Shown: positions 23,061 to 35,339, numbered from the stretch's first letter. The stretch: DNA of 64,000 bases from Portunus trituberculatus (GCF_017591435.1 NC_059303.1:5922860-5986859); one strand, 5' to 3'. Notes: a model not told the origin generated them from the sequence alone. Program-made: numbers and translations.

Positions 23061-23113
<53 letters not shown>
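23061..23113. repeat. (AC)n microsatellite
   Basis: About 53 bp of AC. Confidence 0.95.
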
Positions 23114-23115
<2 letters not shown>

Positions 23116-23195
23116 ACATAATTTGAAGTGGGTAAAAGTAGATATGAACTCAACATGGGACGAGCTTGATCTAAAATCCTGCCTACTACAACTTC

Positions 23196-23198
<3 letters not shown>

Positions 23199-23275
<77 letters not shown>
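23199..23275. repeat. (AC)n microsatellite
   Basis: About 77 bp of AC, 85 bp from the preceding AC tract. Confidence 0.96.
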
Positions 23276-23276
<1 letters not shown>

Positions 23277-23398
23277 TGTAAGGGTGTGGCACTAATACCA
23301 GGCAGGTGAGGCTCATCTCTCACACTCCGAACCCTCACAACTGACACCTGGCAGACCCTGGTTATTTTAAAAACCTATTACCAACCCGTCCGTTTATC

Positions 23399-23400
<2 letters not shown>

Positions 23401-23434
<34 letters not shown>
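23401..23434. repeat. (CT)n, left border of sandwiched repeat copy B
   Basis: About 34 bp of CT ending where the repeat body begins. Confidence 0.94.
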
Positions 23435-23437
<3 letters not shown>

Positions 23438-23610
23438 CTGTTTTGTTCCATTATTTGTCCTCGTTTTCTTTCTTCCGGTTTCGTGTTTACCTTTTTTTCT
23501 TTTCCTTTCTACCTGTCTTTCTATTTTCCACTTTCTCTCATTTCTTCCTTCATACTTTCTTTCCATGTTTCTTATTTTTTTTTATTTTCTTCCATTCTTT
23601 CTCTACCATC

Positions 23611-23616
<6 letters not shown>
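23435..23616 (+). repeat. (CT)n-sandwiched interspersed repeat, copy B
   Basis: A ~182-bp pyrimidine-rich body runs from AGTCTGTTTTGTTCC to CCATCCAGATC. It aligns throughout with 7171-7358 on the opposite strand and lies between CT tracts exactly as that copy does. No terminal inverted repeats, poly-A tail or polymerase III boxes were seen. Confidence 0.8.

Positions 23617-23663
<47 letters not shown>
23617..23663. repeat. (CT)n, right border of sandwiched repeat copy B
   Basis: About 47 bp of CT directly continuing from the CAGATC end of the repeat. Confidence 0.94.
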
Positions 23664-23667
<4 letters not shown>

Positions 23668-23771
23668 GATGACTAATAGAACACATGTAAATAAAAAGGA
23701 GGAAGAGGCAGAGTGAAAATTAAGGAAATGTGACGAAGTTGAGGTGATAAAGAGAATGTGGAGTGAAGTAA

Positions 23772-23772
<1 letters not shown>

Positions 23773-23821
<49 letters not shown>
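23773..23821. repeat. (GA)n microsatellite
   Basis: About 49 bp of GA, inverted relative to the CT tracts on both sides. Confidence 0.95.
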
Positions 23822-23824
<3 letters not shown>

Positions 23825-23875
23825 TGACACTTCTTATCACGCTTGTCCTTCACTCACTCACCTTCCTCTTGACTC

Positions 23876-23878
<3 letters not shown>

Positions 23879-23944
<66 letters not shown>
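23879..23944. repeat. (CT)n microsatellite
   Basis: About 66 bp of CT. Confidence 0.95.
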
Positions 23945-23945
<1 letters not shown>

Positions 23946-24101
23946 ACGGGGAATCCTCTCAGGAAAGACAGCAACAAAAAAAAAGGATATATAGATTTCG
24001 AGCAACTTTTCATCAACAACTACAAAAAAAGGGACAGGCCGTTAATTACTAATCACACTGAGGTATTAACTGTTGACTTAAAAATACCTTAAAAAGACCG
24101 C

Positions 24102-24102
<1 letters not shown>

Positions 24103-24157
<55 letters not shown>
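24103..24157. repeat. (GA)n microsatellite
   Basis: About 55 bp of GA, followed by ~450 bp of strongly purine-biased DNA whose 165-codon minus-strand frame is a composition artefact. Confidence 0.95.
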
Positions 24158-24159
<2 letters not shown>

Positions 24160-26030
24160 TGTTACAGGAGTGAATGTGGTTCAACACGTTCCATTCTCGT
24201 GTAGCTTGGTGAGTTAGGAGACCAGAGGGATGGGCGGAGAGGATGAGTGAGAGAGAGATATAGAGAACGAGTGAGAGGAGAGAGAGGGACGGTAGACATG
24301 AAGGAGTTTAGGAAGAGAAGGAAATAAAGGTGGAAAGTTGAGAAAAGAGGAAAAATATGAGTAATGAAAGGGTAGCAAATGATAAAGACTGACGAGGAGG
24401 TAAGTGTGAGGAAATAGTGAAAATGAAGAAACCAATGAGGGAGGGAGGAGAAGCAAGTATGAATTATGAGGAAGGAAAAATCGAGCGAGGATGAACAGAA
24501 TTTGAAGGAAGCACCATAATAAGGAAGAGAAATATTAGACAAGAGAATGACGTAGAGAATGAAGGAATCGTGACAAAGGAAAGAGAAAATGACAGAGAAG
24601 ATGACGATGAGTGAATGAGGAATAAGTGAGACGAAAAAGACGTACCATTCCCATAACACGTGGTTAGCCCGTTCATCTTCCCAGGCTGGTGTGAGTTACG
24701 GTCAAGTGTCACAAGGGTCAGGAGGGAAGGGCGGGGTCAGTGCCTACTCTCCACTACACCCATACGCCTGTCAATTACCCCCTACATCACAAACGGCCCA
24801 CTTTTCCCTACTAAATCTATGAAAAGAACATCATTCCCTAAAAAATTGTCCATTTCTCTCTAAGACTGAAAAAAAAAATCCAAAAAAGAGATAACAAAAG
24901 CCTAATGTGTAAAAAAAAAGGGCAAAAAAAAGTTAAAAGGCCCCGATGTTTTCTATTGCCGGGAGCCACGAGTGAGGGAAGGAAAGGTAAGACAGGCACC
25001 TTTAAAACTCCTTGCCGTACTATAATGCTACTATGACGCCGCCGCGATGTTTGCCTCCACGGCCACAAGACGACGGCAACACAGCGGCAGAGGCGTCACC
25101 CAACAGCCGCGCCGTGTCAGGACTCCCTCAAGCAGCTAAATTACTATAATCAGATCGCCTCAAAACACCCAAACGACGGCGTAGAACAGACGAAAGGGAC
25201 TGTGGGGGGCGGGCTGTGGGGTATCTAGAAGGGGATGTGGCAGGAAGTTACTGGAATAGTGAGCGAGGGAGTGCACGGCAGGCCGGCAGGGTGCACGTAA
25301 GCTAGTTGGGAGCAGGCTTTGCTCTGTGTAGGAGGCGAGTTTTACCGTGAGCATGACAGCCATTCAGATCCACTTAGCCTGATCAGGATAATTCTTTCCA
25401 CGCGCTCGACAGGGAATAGAAATAAAATCACAGCAGTGTAATATGAACAAGGCATGAAAGGTGCCGACACATTAGCTGTCTGCCGGAGATGTCGGGGTGT
25501 CTGCGTTTTCGAGGAAGCCATCTCCTGCCTTCCCCGTGTATGGAAAATTAGACTGAAGAAACAAACCGCCTCTGCGACACACGTGGCTCTTTCTGCTTTA
25601 GTTATTTTCGTACACTATTTCTTCAAAGGGATCTGTTTTGTTTATTTGTCTTGCATGATGCCGAGGGTCGGTCTTGCACGTCCCCTCACACCCTTACAGT
25701 TACAGTCCGTTCGTGTACTTTTCTTATACACCTCCCCTTATTATCTCTCACTTATCAATAATCCCTGCCCTTTCCCCTCACAGCCCTATATTAATGCTCC
25801 CTTCAGTCCTTACAAGCAGCCCTAGCATTTCCTGCCCCTTATACTAGTGCCTGAAGTTAAGCCGGCCAGGCCAGTTCCTGCTATCACACCTGACACGGAA
25901 ACTTCACGACAATAGTTTAAATACATCCAATTAAGCACCTGGTGAGGAAGAGCCTATTATGTCAGGTGTGCGCGTGTCCCTCGCCGCGGGGAGTCTCCGC
26001 CGGCAGGTTATCAGGCTCGTAATGCGCTGC

Positions 26031-26031
<1 letters not shown>
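24158..26031. other. Purine-biased then unique DNA
   Basis: Purine-rich to about 24650, then mixed GC-moderate sequence. No gene, mobile element or convincing exon is recognised. Confidence 0.5.

Positions 26032-26089
<58 letters not shown>
26032..26089. repeat. (AC)29 microsatellite
   Basis: About 58 bp of uninterrupted AC. Confidence 0.95.
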
Positions 26090-26489
26090 TAGCGCTTATT
26101 TTAATTGATTGTCCTTCATATATTTCCAGCACCCGACCTGGTGTCCAAACACACTCCAAGAAGCATCCTGGTGTTTAATGCTAATTGGGAAGACAGAGGC
26201 GTTCTCAAGGCGTCGTGTTGTTTATGGGCTGTCCTGCCAGAGAATAACGAACATAAGCCACGGGCTCCCAACACACACAATTGAGCCATAACGCCAGGAG
26301 AACACATCCTTCCTGACCCAGTGGGGCTCGACTCAACCCCACCCAATAAATAACGACACAATGCCGAAAAATACCATGAAAGTTGAGTGTCAGGACTGTG
26401 GCAGTGTAACAACAGGAGCGGAGGCTGGACGGCTGTAGGGGCCACCCACCCACTCTCCCCGCCCCATTAATCACCCCCTTGTATGCCTC

Positions 26490-27120
26490 TCCATTCAAGT
26501 TGGCCGCATATTAAACCATGAAGTTTGTGATCGGACCATAAAATTTTATTATACTGGGATCGGGAGGCTGGTGGGTCGGCCCAGGGTGGTCGGAGAGCAC
26601 GCTGGCTTGTTTAATGGTGGTTTATGACGTGCTAATTAAACCTGGTTATTAGCAAGGAGAGCATTAACAGTGGGGAGCAGCGGGCCCTCCATGGGACCGG
26701 CGTGATCAAAGGTCAGACAGAGGGAAGCGACGAACCTCAGCTTCAGTAGCTCAGAAGTTAAACACAAATATACGTCATGGGGTTATGACTGATAGTGCAA
26801 CCCACACAGTTGTTATTAATAACTTTCGTTGACTATATTTATACAGAACGTGACCGTGCAATGTGTCCTTCTAGACCACAAAGGCTGTAGCCTATACAGG
26901 TTCCTCGCAGGAGCAGCGGCTGGAGTCATCAATATCCCGGTAATGAACAGCGGCCGCGGTCCCCTGCTGGGAATTTCCTCCTCCTCCTCCCCGCCACACT
27001 GCCTCCCTTACCTCAACTTTTTATAAAGCGTCGATGTTTAACCATGACGGGAGAATAAATGAGGCTACCTTCCAATTAATACACCATCACGAGGTGCGTC
27101 AGCACGATGCACGTGGTTAC
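26490..27120. promoter_or_regulatory. Possible regulatory island with homeodomain cores
   Basis: Repeat-free, GC-moderate DNA with clustered motifs: CATATTAAACC, CCATAAAATTTTATTAT, GGTTTATGACG, GTGCTAATTAAACC, GGTTATTAG, GATCAAAGG (TCF/LEF-like) and CCAATTAATACACC. The most motif-dense of several similar islands in the window. No conservation data are available here, so the role is inference. Confidence 0.22.
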
Positions 27121-27822
27121 GTCCTTCGTTTAACGGCGTAACACAACTCCTCTCTATGGTGATATCAACTGTCTGACTAACAGGATTTCAACTCGCGCCG
27201 TGTTCCTGTGGTGAAACCTGTTGGCTAGCCACCACCTAACCTCTATTGGCTTGGGTTACTTCCCATTGCACACCTGAGGCAAACCACACAGGTGTACCCG
27301 ACAGTGCCCGCAACAAATAAACACTTCTCAGATGACGATTAAACAAAACATAGTACGCGCAGAACACGACCCTTACGACTGGAGAACATGAGCAGCCACT
27401 ACCTCCTTCGTCACTTTCCCGCACAGATATCACAGGTATGTCTTCTTACAGACGCCGAAAGGTCGATGAACATGCAGAGGTCGATGGGACCGTCTGGGAG
27501 ATAGCAAAAGGATGGGAGAGAGGAAAAGACCCAAAACACATGCCTGGTGAAGCCGAAGCACATGTTAGGGAAGACGTGGAAAACAGCTGGTCCCTCGAAG
27601 TGCTAAAAGGAGGCTGGGAGTGGATGGCCGCCCAGCTGTCGACCTCCCTCCCTACCGCCCCATCCCGGATGGATGGAAGAGGCAAAATGCATTAACCTTC
27701 CTAAGATTTACTTCTTCCGGTGAGCAATTTCTGTTCATTAGCGACACAGCTCCCAGGACCAGTAATGATTTAGCGGTGAGTTGCGCTGGATTGTTAATAA
27801 ATGGTTAGTTTATTTCCTATCC

Positions 27823-27826
<4 letters not shown>
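27121..27826. other. Unique sequence, no gene seen
   Basis: Mixed DNA. An 85-codon frame at 27438-27695 shows no recognisable domain and no splice framing. Confidence 0.45.
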
Positions 27827-27883
<57 letters not shown>

Positions 27884-27955
27884 AAAGTGAGTGACGAAGT
27901 ACAAAAGACCAGTAAAATCCACTAAAAGACCAATTACAATATAAAAGCGAAAGAG

Positions 27956-27987
<32 letters not shown>
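27827..27987. repeat. Inverted (GA)n/(CT)n pair
   Basis: A ~56-bp GA tract (27827-27882) and a ~28-bp CT tract (27960-27987) are complementary across a 77-bp spacer. Confidence 0.92.
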
Positions 27988-27991
<4 letters not shown>

Positions 27992-28524
27992 TCCCCAACG
28001 CAGAGTCCACCTTCACCCTCTGCACCCTCTCCTCCCCCACACGCCCTCCCTCTGACCTGACCACCCACAGCAGCACACACCCCTTCACTGGCCACCTTAT
28101 CAGACGCCCTATCGCAGATGACCCGGCTCCTCCCTGCGTCACCCACTACTACCCTCTTATCGCCTGACTAACTCTCCGCCTTACTCAAATACTACGCTAA
28201 CGACTCTCCATATGAATGTGCGTGAGTGAATCCAGCCATTAGGAGTTTGAAAAAGTCGGAAAAGATGCTTCACAATTTGGACTTCTTCTTCCTCATCTTC
28301 TTCACTAGTTTATTGTTATGTTTGCAGTTATTAAAGGTTTTGTTGGAAGTTACTGTGACTGTGAGTTGGGTGTTAAGTTCTTGTTTTTATGTGTCTAGGA
28401 TAAAGTTATGAAGTGTGCGAGGGTTGCATAATGTTTTTTTTTTTTTTGTACTAGTAGTGGTTTTGCTTCCCTCCCTAAAGGCTGCGAAGTATTATGTTTT
28501 CAGGCGAAGAACAGAGGAAGCGGA

Positions 28525-28526
<2 letters not shown>

Positions 28527-28578
<52 letters not shown>
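28527..28578. repeat. (GT)26 microsatellite
   Basis: About 52 bp of GT. Confidence 0.95.
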
Positions 28579-28580
<2 letters not shown>

Positions 28581-29535
28581 ATGGGTGACTATAGGCCTCC
28601 ATAGTTGACGTGCCTTGGCTCAATCAAAACTTTGCCCTGCACACGTGGAATCTGAAATTACTCACCGTTTAAATTCCACTTTTTTTTATTTTCTTTCTCT
28701 CCTCAAAGATCTGAATGTTTCTCGGCCAACAAATGCATTCACGGGAAAAGGGGAAAAATCCTGATCGCTGGAAGTCAAGAACAATACCCGTAGGAATTTA
28801 ATTTGAAAACGACCTTTAAAGAGCAGATCCTCGGAGGGCCACGTGGTGGGTGTGGGTGGAGGGCGGCGGGTGCAAGTGGCTCTACCCCTCCTCCACTCTC
28901 CAAGCACCGCATAGGGAAGGGAAGAGGAACGCCGCTGGTGGTGGAGCGTTAGGGTGCAGACCGTGTGTGGGGCGAGGGAGTGTCAGGCGGGCAAAATATG
29001 GTGCAAGGTGATCCATCTCTCGGGAGGATGCAGCTAATGTTTACAAAATATTCCTAGTTTTGAGTTTAAGAAAGTCCGTTAAACAGAATGCAGAGTTGGA
29101 AGTTTTACGTGTGGAAATTTGCGTCAACTGGAAATAAAACACATACACAAGTGGATGTTTTAATTTGATGAAAAAGTAAAATGTAACGTGTTTTGTTCCG
29201 GTCATCAATTTCAATTTCCAGCTGCAATAAAACTGGTAAAACAAGTAGCCTTTTCTTTCATAACAAAATAATCAATGGATGTTATTAATCACGAAAGCAA
29301 AGCAATCATAAATCTCAACCGGGAAAACAAATAAACAACCCAATCAGATTTCGGTGTCAAGGGCAATGAACAACAAATTAGTACATGTCAACGATACCTT
29401 TCCCTGCCGGTCACAGTAATATACATGGAGGCAGCACGAGGCGGGGACAGCAGGCACACCACACGCACTAACACTGCCTCCACCACAACGAATAGCGCTG
29501 CAAAACTGTCACGATAGCGTACTCCCTCCCTCTCT

Positions 29536-29536
<1 letters not shown>
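28579..29536. other. Unique sequence, no gene seen
   Basis: Mixed, becoming AT-rich after 29040. No repeats or exons are recognised. Confidence 0.5.

Positions 29537-29582
<46 letters not shown>
29537..29582. repeat. (AC)n microsatellite
   Basis: About 46 bp of AC. Confidence 0.94.
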
Positions 29583-29586
<4 letters not shown>

Positions 29587-31724
29587 GTTTCCACTCGCTC
29601 GGGTAAAAAAAAGGGTGAAAACTTTACACCAACACCACAAACAGACACCACCAGCATTTGGACAGAGGTGCATGGCCATACAGTCCCCGTGTAACAGCCG
29701 TGGCAATGCTCATCTCTCCGGTATCTATATACACGCTCACTGTTTCGGGTCAAGTGCGGTGGTTTATGAGTTAGAAGTTTGCGGCTGTGTTTCAGGCCCA
29801 CCACTGGCACTAACTGGATTTCTATAAAGGTGTAAATCCCACAGAATGTATCAGATATTCACCGTAAAGTCAAAACCGTTTGCCATGGGCGGGGGACGAT
29901 TACGCGCCGCACTTACAGATCGTTCAGTGGAGCGGTGGAGAGGTACACCTCCCTCGACACTGGTCCAGACAACACTGACTCGCTCGCTGCCTTTGACTGT
30001 GCCCTACCCGCAGCCAGCCGCCTGCACCACCACCACCACCATCACCTCCCGCTCCTTGCACCCCTATTTGCCACCGCGCGACACACGCACACACACATAC
30101 ACACACTCACTTCTTTCTCTCTCAGGGATTTATCGTTGTACTATGAGACAGTCCAAACTTGGGGCATCATAGATTCCACTCACATATAAATCTACGCATC
30201 ACAAACAGTATCCGCGTGTCAATGGTGGCGCAACGCAGCCTGATGTGTGAGGGAAACTTGGTACTTGTCGACATAACGGATTGGTTGAACACGTGATTTA
30301 CAGAGACGCAGCGCACATTATGGCCCAAGCAGTTGGTTCATTCCGTCACCCAGCGCGTTAGAGGCGACGGATGTTCGAGAGGGCAAGGAAGGCTGGCGGG
30401 CGGAGATAGGGAGATTTAGCACTAGGCGTCACCCACTACATGCATTGACAGAGTTTTCATCCATGTAATCTGCGTGGTGATGTATTTGTGGCAGGTCAGA
30501 GGACGCACAGGTGAGACTGCAATCATTCCGAAGAGTGATTGTTCTACAGAGAGGGAAGCATTGTTCATTTAGGGAAGGTTATGGTGGTGGTGGTGGTGGT
30601 GGTGCGGACAACACCACCATTCAAACTGGTGAAAGGAAAGGAGCTTCCCGTGGGAAGGAACCAAGGAAAAAGGGGGAAGAGGAAAAAACGATGATCAACA
30701 AAACGATGGAAATGTTCCACGCTCTCCGCCTCCACTACTGTCCCTTACAGACAGAAGCAATCGTTTGTATAACTAAATACGATGCATAAACACATAATAA
30801 ACGGACGTTGTAAGAAAAGTAATCAAAACCCTTTTTCAGAGTGGTTCTTTGGCCACTCAGCGGCTCGCCAATTAAACCATTAGCTTCTATAGAGGAGTGA
30901 GTGTGGGATTGAGTGGCGGAGACGTGCCAGATAGCAGTGAAAGAGGCCAGTGAGTTGCGTCTGGCCGCCGCTCGGGATGTCTGACGCCGCCCATCGAGCC
31001 ACTCGGCCCCTGAAAGCCACACGTAAAGTTCTGCGAGGAATGTTAAGTTGTCGTTCACTCGCCTTCTCACCGTCCCTTACGAGGTGGCCGCAGCCGCGGC
31101 TCCATGTCTTTCTTCGAGTGTCAACACTCTTGATTTTCTCTGACAATCTTTCAACCATTCATGTAAGAAACTATCTTTTAAATTCTCTTCTTCTATCTCT
31201 AGAGTCAATATTTTCTCTCGGAAAGGATCGGCTTACACTGAAAATTCTTTAAAAGAGGAGTACGCGCCATAACAAAATTTAATAAACACTACTTTTTCGC
31301 TCCTCTTCGTCTTAAAATATAAAAGGAAGAGTCTGCACATAGCCAGACTAACAGGACAGGTAAAAAGCGTACCTTCCTCAGTATCTGACGCGGACTTACT
31401 CAGACTCTGTTTACTTCCCCATTTAGAGCTCCCAAGAAAGAAAATAGCACAAGCCTTCCTTGAGACGTTGCGTAATGATAATATTTTATGAAACATATTC
31501 TAAGAAGCTCACCTGATGTAAATTACTGACGGTTAAGCGAGACAGTGGGCGAGGGAGAGTAGGAGGAACGGGGCAGAGAGGACGTGGGGGAAACTAAAGT
31601 ATCTTGGTAGGGGGAGTTAAGTGAGGGCAGGGGCAGCATTATCAGTGCTCGGGTACAGAAGGAACCACTATTTTATCAGGGTACGGGGGCAGGTATAACC
31701 AAGGCGGGCCAGGTTGATGTCGCC
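29583..31724. other. Long unique stretch, no gene seen
   Basis: Among the least repetitive parts of the window. It holds a short GGT tract at 30581-30604 and a strong 3' splice-like site near 30126 with no matching donor downstream. No exon is called. Confidence 0.45.
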
Positions 31725-31940
31725 GGCAGCAGCAGCAGCAGCAGCAGCAAGCCAAGAATTAATTAAACACAGTCCGGCATGAGTTGGAGTTGTTTAGCGG
31801 GCGGCACAAGAGACGGGTTTAATAATGTCACACTTGGGGAGAGACAAAGGCAGGTCGCGCGTCACACCGCTTAATTAATCCTTAGACAAGCAGGGGGCCA
31901 AGACGCCGCGTACACACCAACACTAATTTAATCTGAAGTA
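31725..31940. promoter_or_regulatory. Possible regulatory island after a (CAG)n tract
   Basis: A short CAG tract (31726-31749) is followed by GAATTAATTAAACAC, GGTTTAATAATG, GAGACAAAGGC (SOX-like), GCTTAATTAATCC and CTAATTTAATC within 190 bp of GC-moderate DNA. Two complete TTAATTAA palindromes are present. Motif evidence only. Confidence 0.22.
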
Positions 31941-32889
31941 AGGACGAGTGAGGGGCAGCACACGACAAGCACCTTTGCAGTCTTCACACGCCGCCAGGGA
32001 AAGAGAGGCGCGAAGGAGTAAAGGAGGAAAGTGAGGGAGTTACTCTTTGGGGTAGTGCCGGTGAAATATGCATATTACTCTAACAAAGGAACTCGCTTCA
32101 AACGTATCTCAAGTTATAATGAAAGCCATCACGAGGGTCATAATTTTTCACTCCTCTCTGGCAGGAAGCTGTCAGTACTTCTTATTGAGTTTGTATTAGT
32201 TAGCACGTCAAGTCGAAGGAGGGATACAGTCCTTTAAAAAAAGCTAATTATTGCATTATGATTCTTACAAGATCGCTCCAAGGAACAAAAAGACACGCCA
32301 TCTGTCTTGCCTCAGCCACAACCTCCACGTACGTACATCAGTAATACCTTGACGTCTGACTTGCAGTATTCAATAAAAACCTTGAGGTAGCCTGTGCCGC
32401 GTCCATCACTCGGCCAGTGGTCCAAGGTCTCAGCAGGCCACGCCATTACCACCTCGCAGCCAGATATTCCGTGTCATTCCACGAGTTACTGCGCCACCAC
32501 ATGCTACGGCGGGAATGTACTTGATTTGTTGTATGTCATTCGTACACTGGATGGAATTACGGCGTTGAGGCTTGTAATAAGAATACATATCGTATATTAG
32601 AGAGCTGCCTCCGACCTGTAATCAGTGCGCCGGTATTGTCCTTTGTGTGTATTTTACTTATCGCGGCCCTCCCTCCTGTCCCCGCGTGGATGATTTACGA
32701 CGCACTAACTCCTCGCTATAACAGTCTTTCTGCGACGCTAACTGAATAAGCTCGGTGTCACTGTAATTCTGTTTGTCGTCCACTCTGGCCGCCTACAGAG
32801 CGAACACGTCAAGGTTGTTTCTTCTGAAGGCCTTCCTTCGAGCGGCGAGGCTGCTGCATGAGCTGCGGGCCTGTGGCGCACACCGCCCT
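31941..32889. other. Unique sequence, no gene seen
   Basis: Mixed DNA without repeats or convincing exons. Confidence 0.45.
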
Positions 32890-32990
32890 CCGTGCCACTA
32901 GTAATCAGAGTCTATATTAAAAGGGTAACACCTTTGATTACACCCCGCAGGGCACTTGATAACAGCGACACTTGCTTTTATGTCTCGCAC
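32890..32990. promoter_or_regulatory. Possible TCF/GATA-type motif cluster
   Basis: Contains GGGTAACACC, CCTTTGATTAC (TCF/LEF-like) and TTGATAACAG (GATA-like) in 60 bp of unique sequence. A weak call from motifs. Confidence 0.12.
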
Positions 32991-33611
32991 ACTGGACTGG
33001 CCCTGAAGGGATAAAGATATAAATAACACTGATTCACGACGACTCCAAAGTTCGGTACTTGGATCGCGACTTGTGCTTGTTTTTGCCGTTTAAGGGAAAT
33101 AAGTAGGGAATGATTGCCACATATTTTCGACACATGGCAAGTGCATCCTTATATGAGTAGTCAACTTAAAAGAAGCCCTGATAATGGACGTTCGCACTTC
33201 TAAGGCACCAAAGGTAAATATTTTACACCTTCTGCAAAACATTATGCAATTTGAAGATCAAACACTTGTCTCACTAAGTACTCCAGACTATGTGCAGCCT
33301 TGTGCACTTACTTTTTTGCTGCAAAATTGATGCTGTGCCAAGCCATCCGCCAAACACAGGCTGATGGTCAGGGGGTGGAGGAGACAGGGACAGGAGCGTT
33401 TAAGGGTGAAGAAGTGACGGCAGGCGGCGAGTGTTGTGGCCAGAGCGGCCACAACAGCTTGAGGTGGAGCAGTAATTATTTCAGGCTTTCTTTGGGGAAG
33501 CAATTTACAGTAATTATAAAATAATTACATCGTGCACTACCTATCACGGCGATTACCTGTTTGCAAAATGAAAAAAAAAAAAAAGTGGTCATGAAAGGAG
33601 TGAGCGAGGCC
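32991..33611. other. Unique sequence, no gene seen
   Basis: Mixed DNA; ends with an A run at 33569-33583. Confidence 0.45.
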
Positions 33612-33657
33612 GCCAGCAGCAGCAGCAGCAGTAGCAGCAGCAACAGCAGCAGCAAGC
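33612..33657. repeat. Imperfect (CAG)n tract
   Basis: About 46 bp of CAG with TAG and CAA interruptions. It reads as poly-Leu on the minus strand, with no coding support. Confidence 0.9.
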
Positions 33658-34055
33658 AGAGTGCCTGGGTCCTCGCCCATTCTGCTCCGACAGTCGCTAA
33701 CGAGCAGACTAACACCCGAACATCTCCTTGATACATCAGTTCGCTTCCTGTGTTGCGTGTCACTCGGCGGAACTTCAAGACACTCACTGCCAACACGTCC
33801 TTAACGGGTAGAGGAATCAATACGTCAGTAGACAGATTACCTGACGCAGTCACCTCACCAGGATGGTACCACACCCTCGCCATTCAATCCTCTGCTCACT
33901 CCTCCCTCCCTGGCCGCTATCTGACGCGCAGCACAGAAGCTCGGGTAATGCTCCCCTCAGGTAAAATTGGTCCACCGAAATATTCAATTAGAGCTTATAA
34001 AGATGATCAATGCATTTTTCTTCACCTGCACTGACCAGAAAAGGGCCACACTTAC

Positions 34056-34129
34056 CAGTGGGACGGGACGTGCGGGGCGGGGCGTTGTGGCACGGGGCGT
34101 CGACACCACAGTTTGATCCACTCACTCAC
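34056..34129 (-). CDS. Possible 74-nt exon, unknown product
   Basis: On the minus strand a T-run ending CCTTGCAG (34130-34131 as AG) precedes a 74-nt segment open in one frame (VSEWIKLWCRRPVP onward), ending at a strong donor ACTG followed by GTAAGTG. The acceptor AG is itself followed by GTGAGTGAG, so CAG/GTGAGT could instead be a donor for an exon ending at 34130. The two readings exclude each other and neither has homology support. Confidence 0.18.
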
Positions 34130-34141
34130 CTGCAAGGAAAA

Positions 34142-35128
34142 AAAAATAATGATCACCTATGTTAAGAAGACCGAGAGTACAAGTCAGGCAAGAAGCAATT
34201 TTACATAAATTTCTAGTTGCTTCATCTGATATTCTGCGTTTTATAAAGTAGCGCCTCTTAATGAGATCACCGGAGGGGGGAAAATATATAAGGAAATTAG
34301 TATGGAAATAAACTAAAATAGACCAGCAGCAGACTTGTGTTTATCCTCAACGAGCATCCGAGAACCACCCAATTAGGGGAGTTGCCTGGGACGTCCCCCT
34401 CTGCCCCGCTCCTTCCCAGTCTTCCATACCTCTACCACCACCACCACCACCACCACGACCGTCAACCCCTCCCTTCCCTCTCTCTCTCTATCTGTCTCTC
34501 CCTTCTAACTATAAGACAACATTTTTAAACACAAAATATATCAGTTGAGAAGTGAACATTTGCCTCGACAATGGAGCAAAAACAGGAGCCCTCAAGTGAT
34601 AGTCTTTTTATTTTTATTTATTTTTTATCATCGTGGACCTGAAAACTTGAATACGCATAAAATTTTAAAATTATGGGAATTCGATTGCGGATGAACCTTG
34701 ATTAAGCTTTAACTTTAAATTGGTTCAAAATGGCATGTTCCTTAAAACGCTGAATAAATAAACGGACCAGGTTATTTCGGAGGACCAATTAGGGGCAAGT
34801 GGGCCCTTCCAATGGACCAATAGGAGTAAATCAACTGGCTCTGGGTCTCTGGCAGCAATGCGGTCGGTGCTTAAGGCGGTCTGGGAATACGGGAACGAGA
34901 CAGGTCCTGCAGGAAGACCACAAGGCACAAAGTAGGTCAGATACGTGAGACAGGTAAGCCAACAGGACTTCCACAACTCCACGACCATCAGGTGTAACGG
35001 AACAGGTCGTGCTATCAATCTAAAAGGTATGTAGATTGTGGTGATGCAGGTCGTAGAGGTCCTAGCAGATAATAGATAGTCAGAGCAGAGTAGACAGCGG
35101 GAAAAACGGAGCATCTCGTACTAAAAGT
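34142..35128. other. Unique sequence with short (CAC)n
   Basis: A ~25-bp CAC tract lies at 34431-34455. The rest is mixed to AT-rich. No gene is recognised. Confidence 0.45.
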
Positions 35129-35339
35129 TTAATCCCTTCAGTAACATGACGCGTTTTCACATTCATTCTGTTTACTATCTGGAGGTTTTACACAGCCTCA
35201 GAAACTTACGCGCGGAATTGAAATAGTGAAGATTGTGGCCACTGATCTTCTGACCTCCATAGACCCTTCATGTCAATAAAATGGCCTAATCGTACACAAA
35301 TCTCAAGGTAAATATGTGACTCAATACTGAAGGGGTCAA
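35129..35339 (+). mobile_element. TTAA-flanked non-autonomous element, copy 3
   Basis: Begins TTAATCCCTTCAGTAACATG and ends CAATACTGAAGGGGTCAA; the right TTAA has decayed to TCAA. Internal landmarks CAGCCTCAGAAACTTA and CTCAAGGTAAATATGTG match the other copies. Confidence 0.86.

Noticed and set aside
24162..24659. 165-codon minus-strand frame resembling a membrane protein
   Set aside because: Hydrophobicity arises from a purine-rich + strand. No motif, splice signal or start context supports it.
26117..26300. Acceptor-like ATATATTTCCAG followed by an open + strand frame
   Set aside because: No usable donor follows before the stop, and the peptide has no recognisable features.
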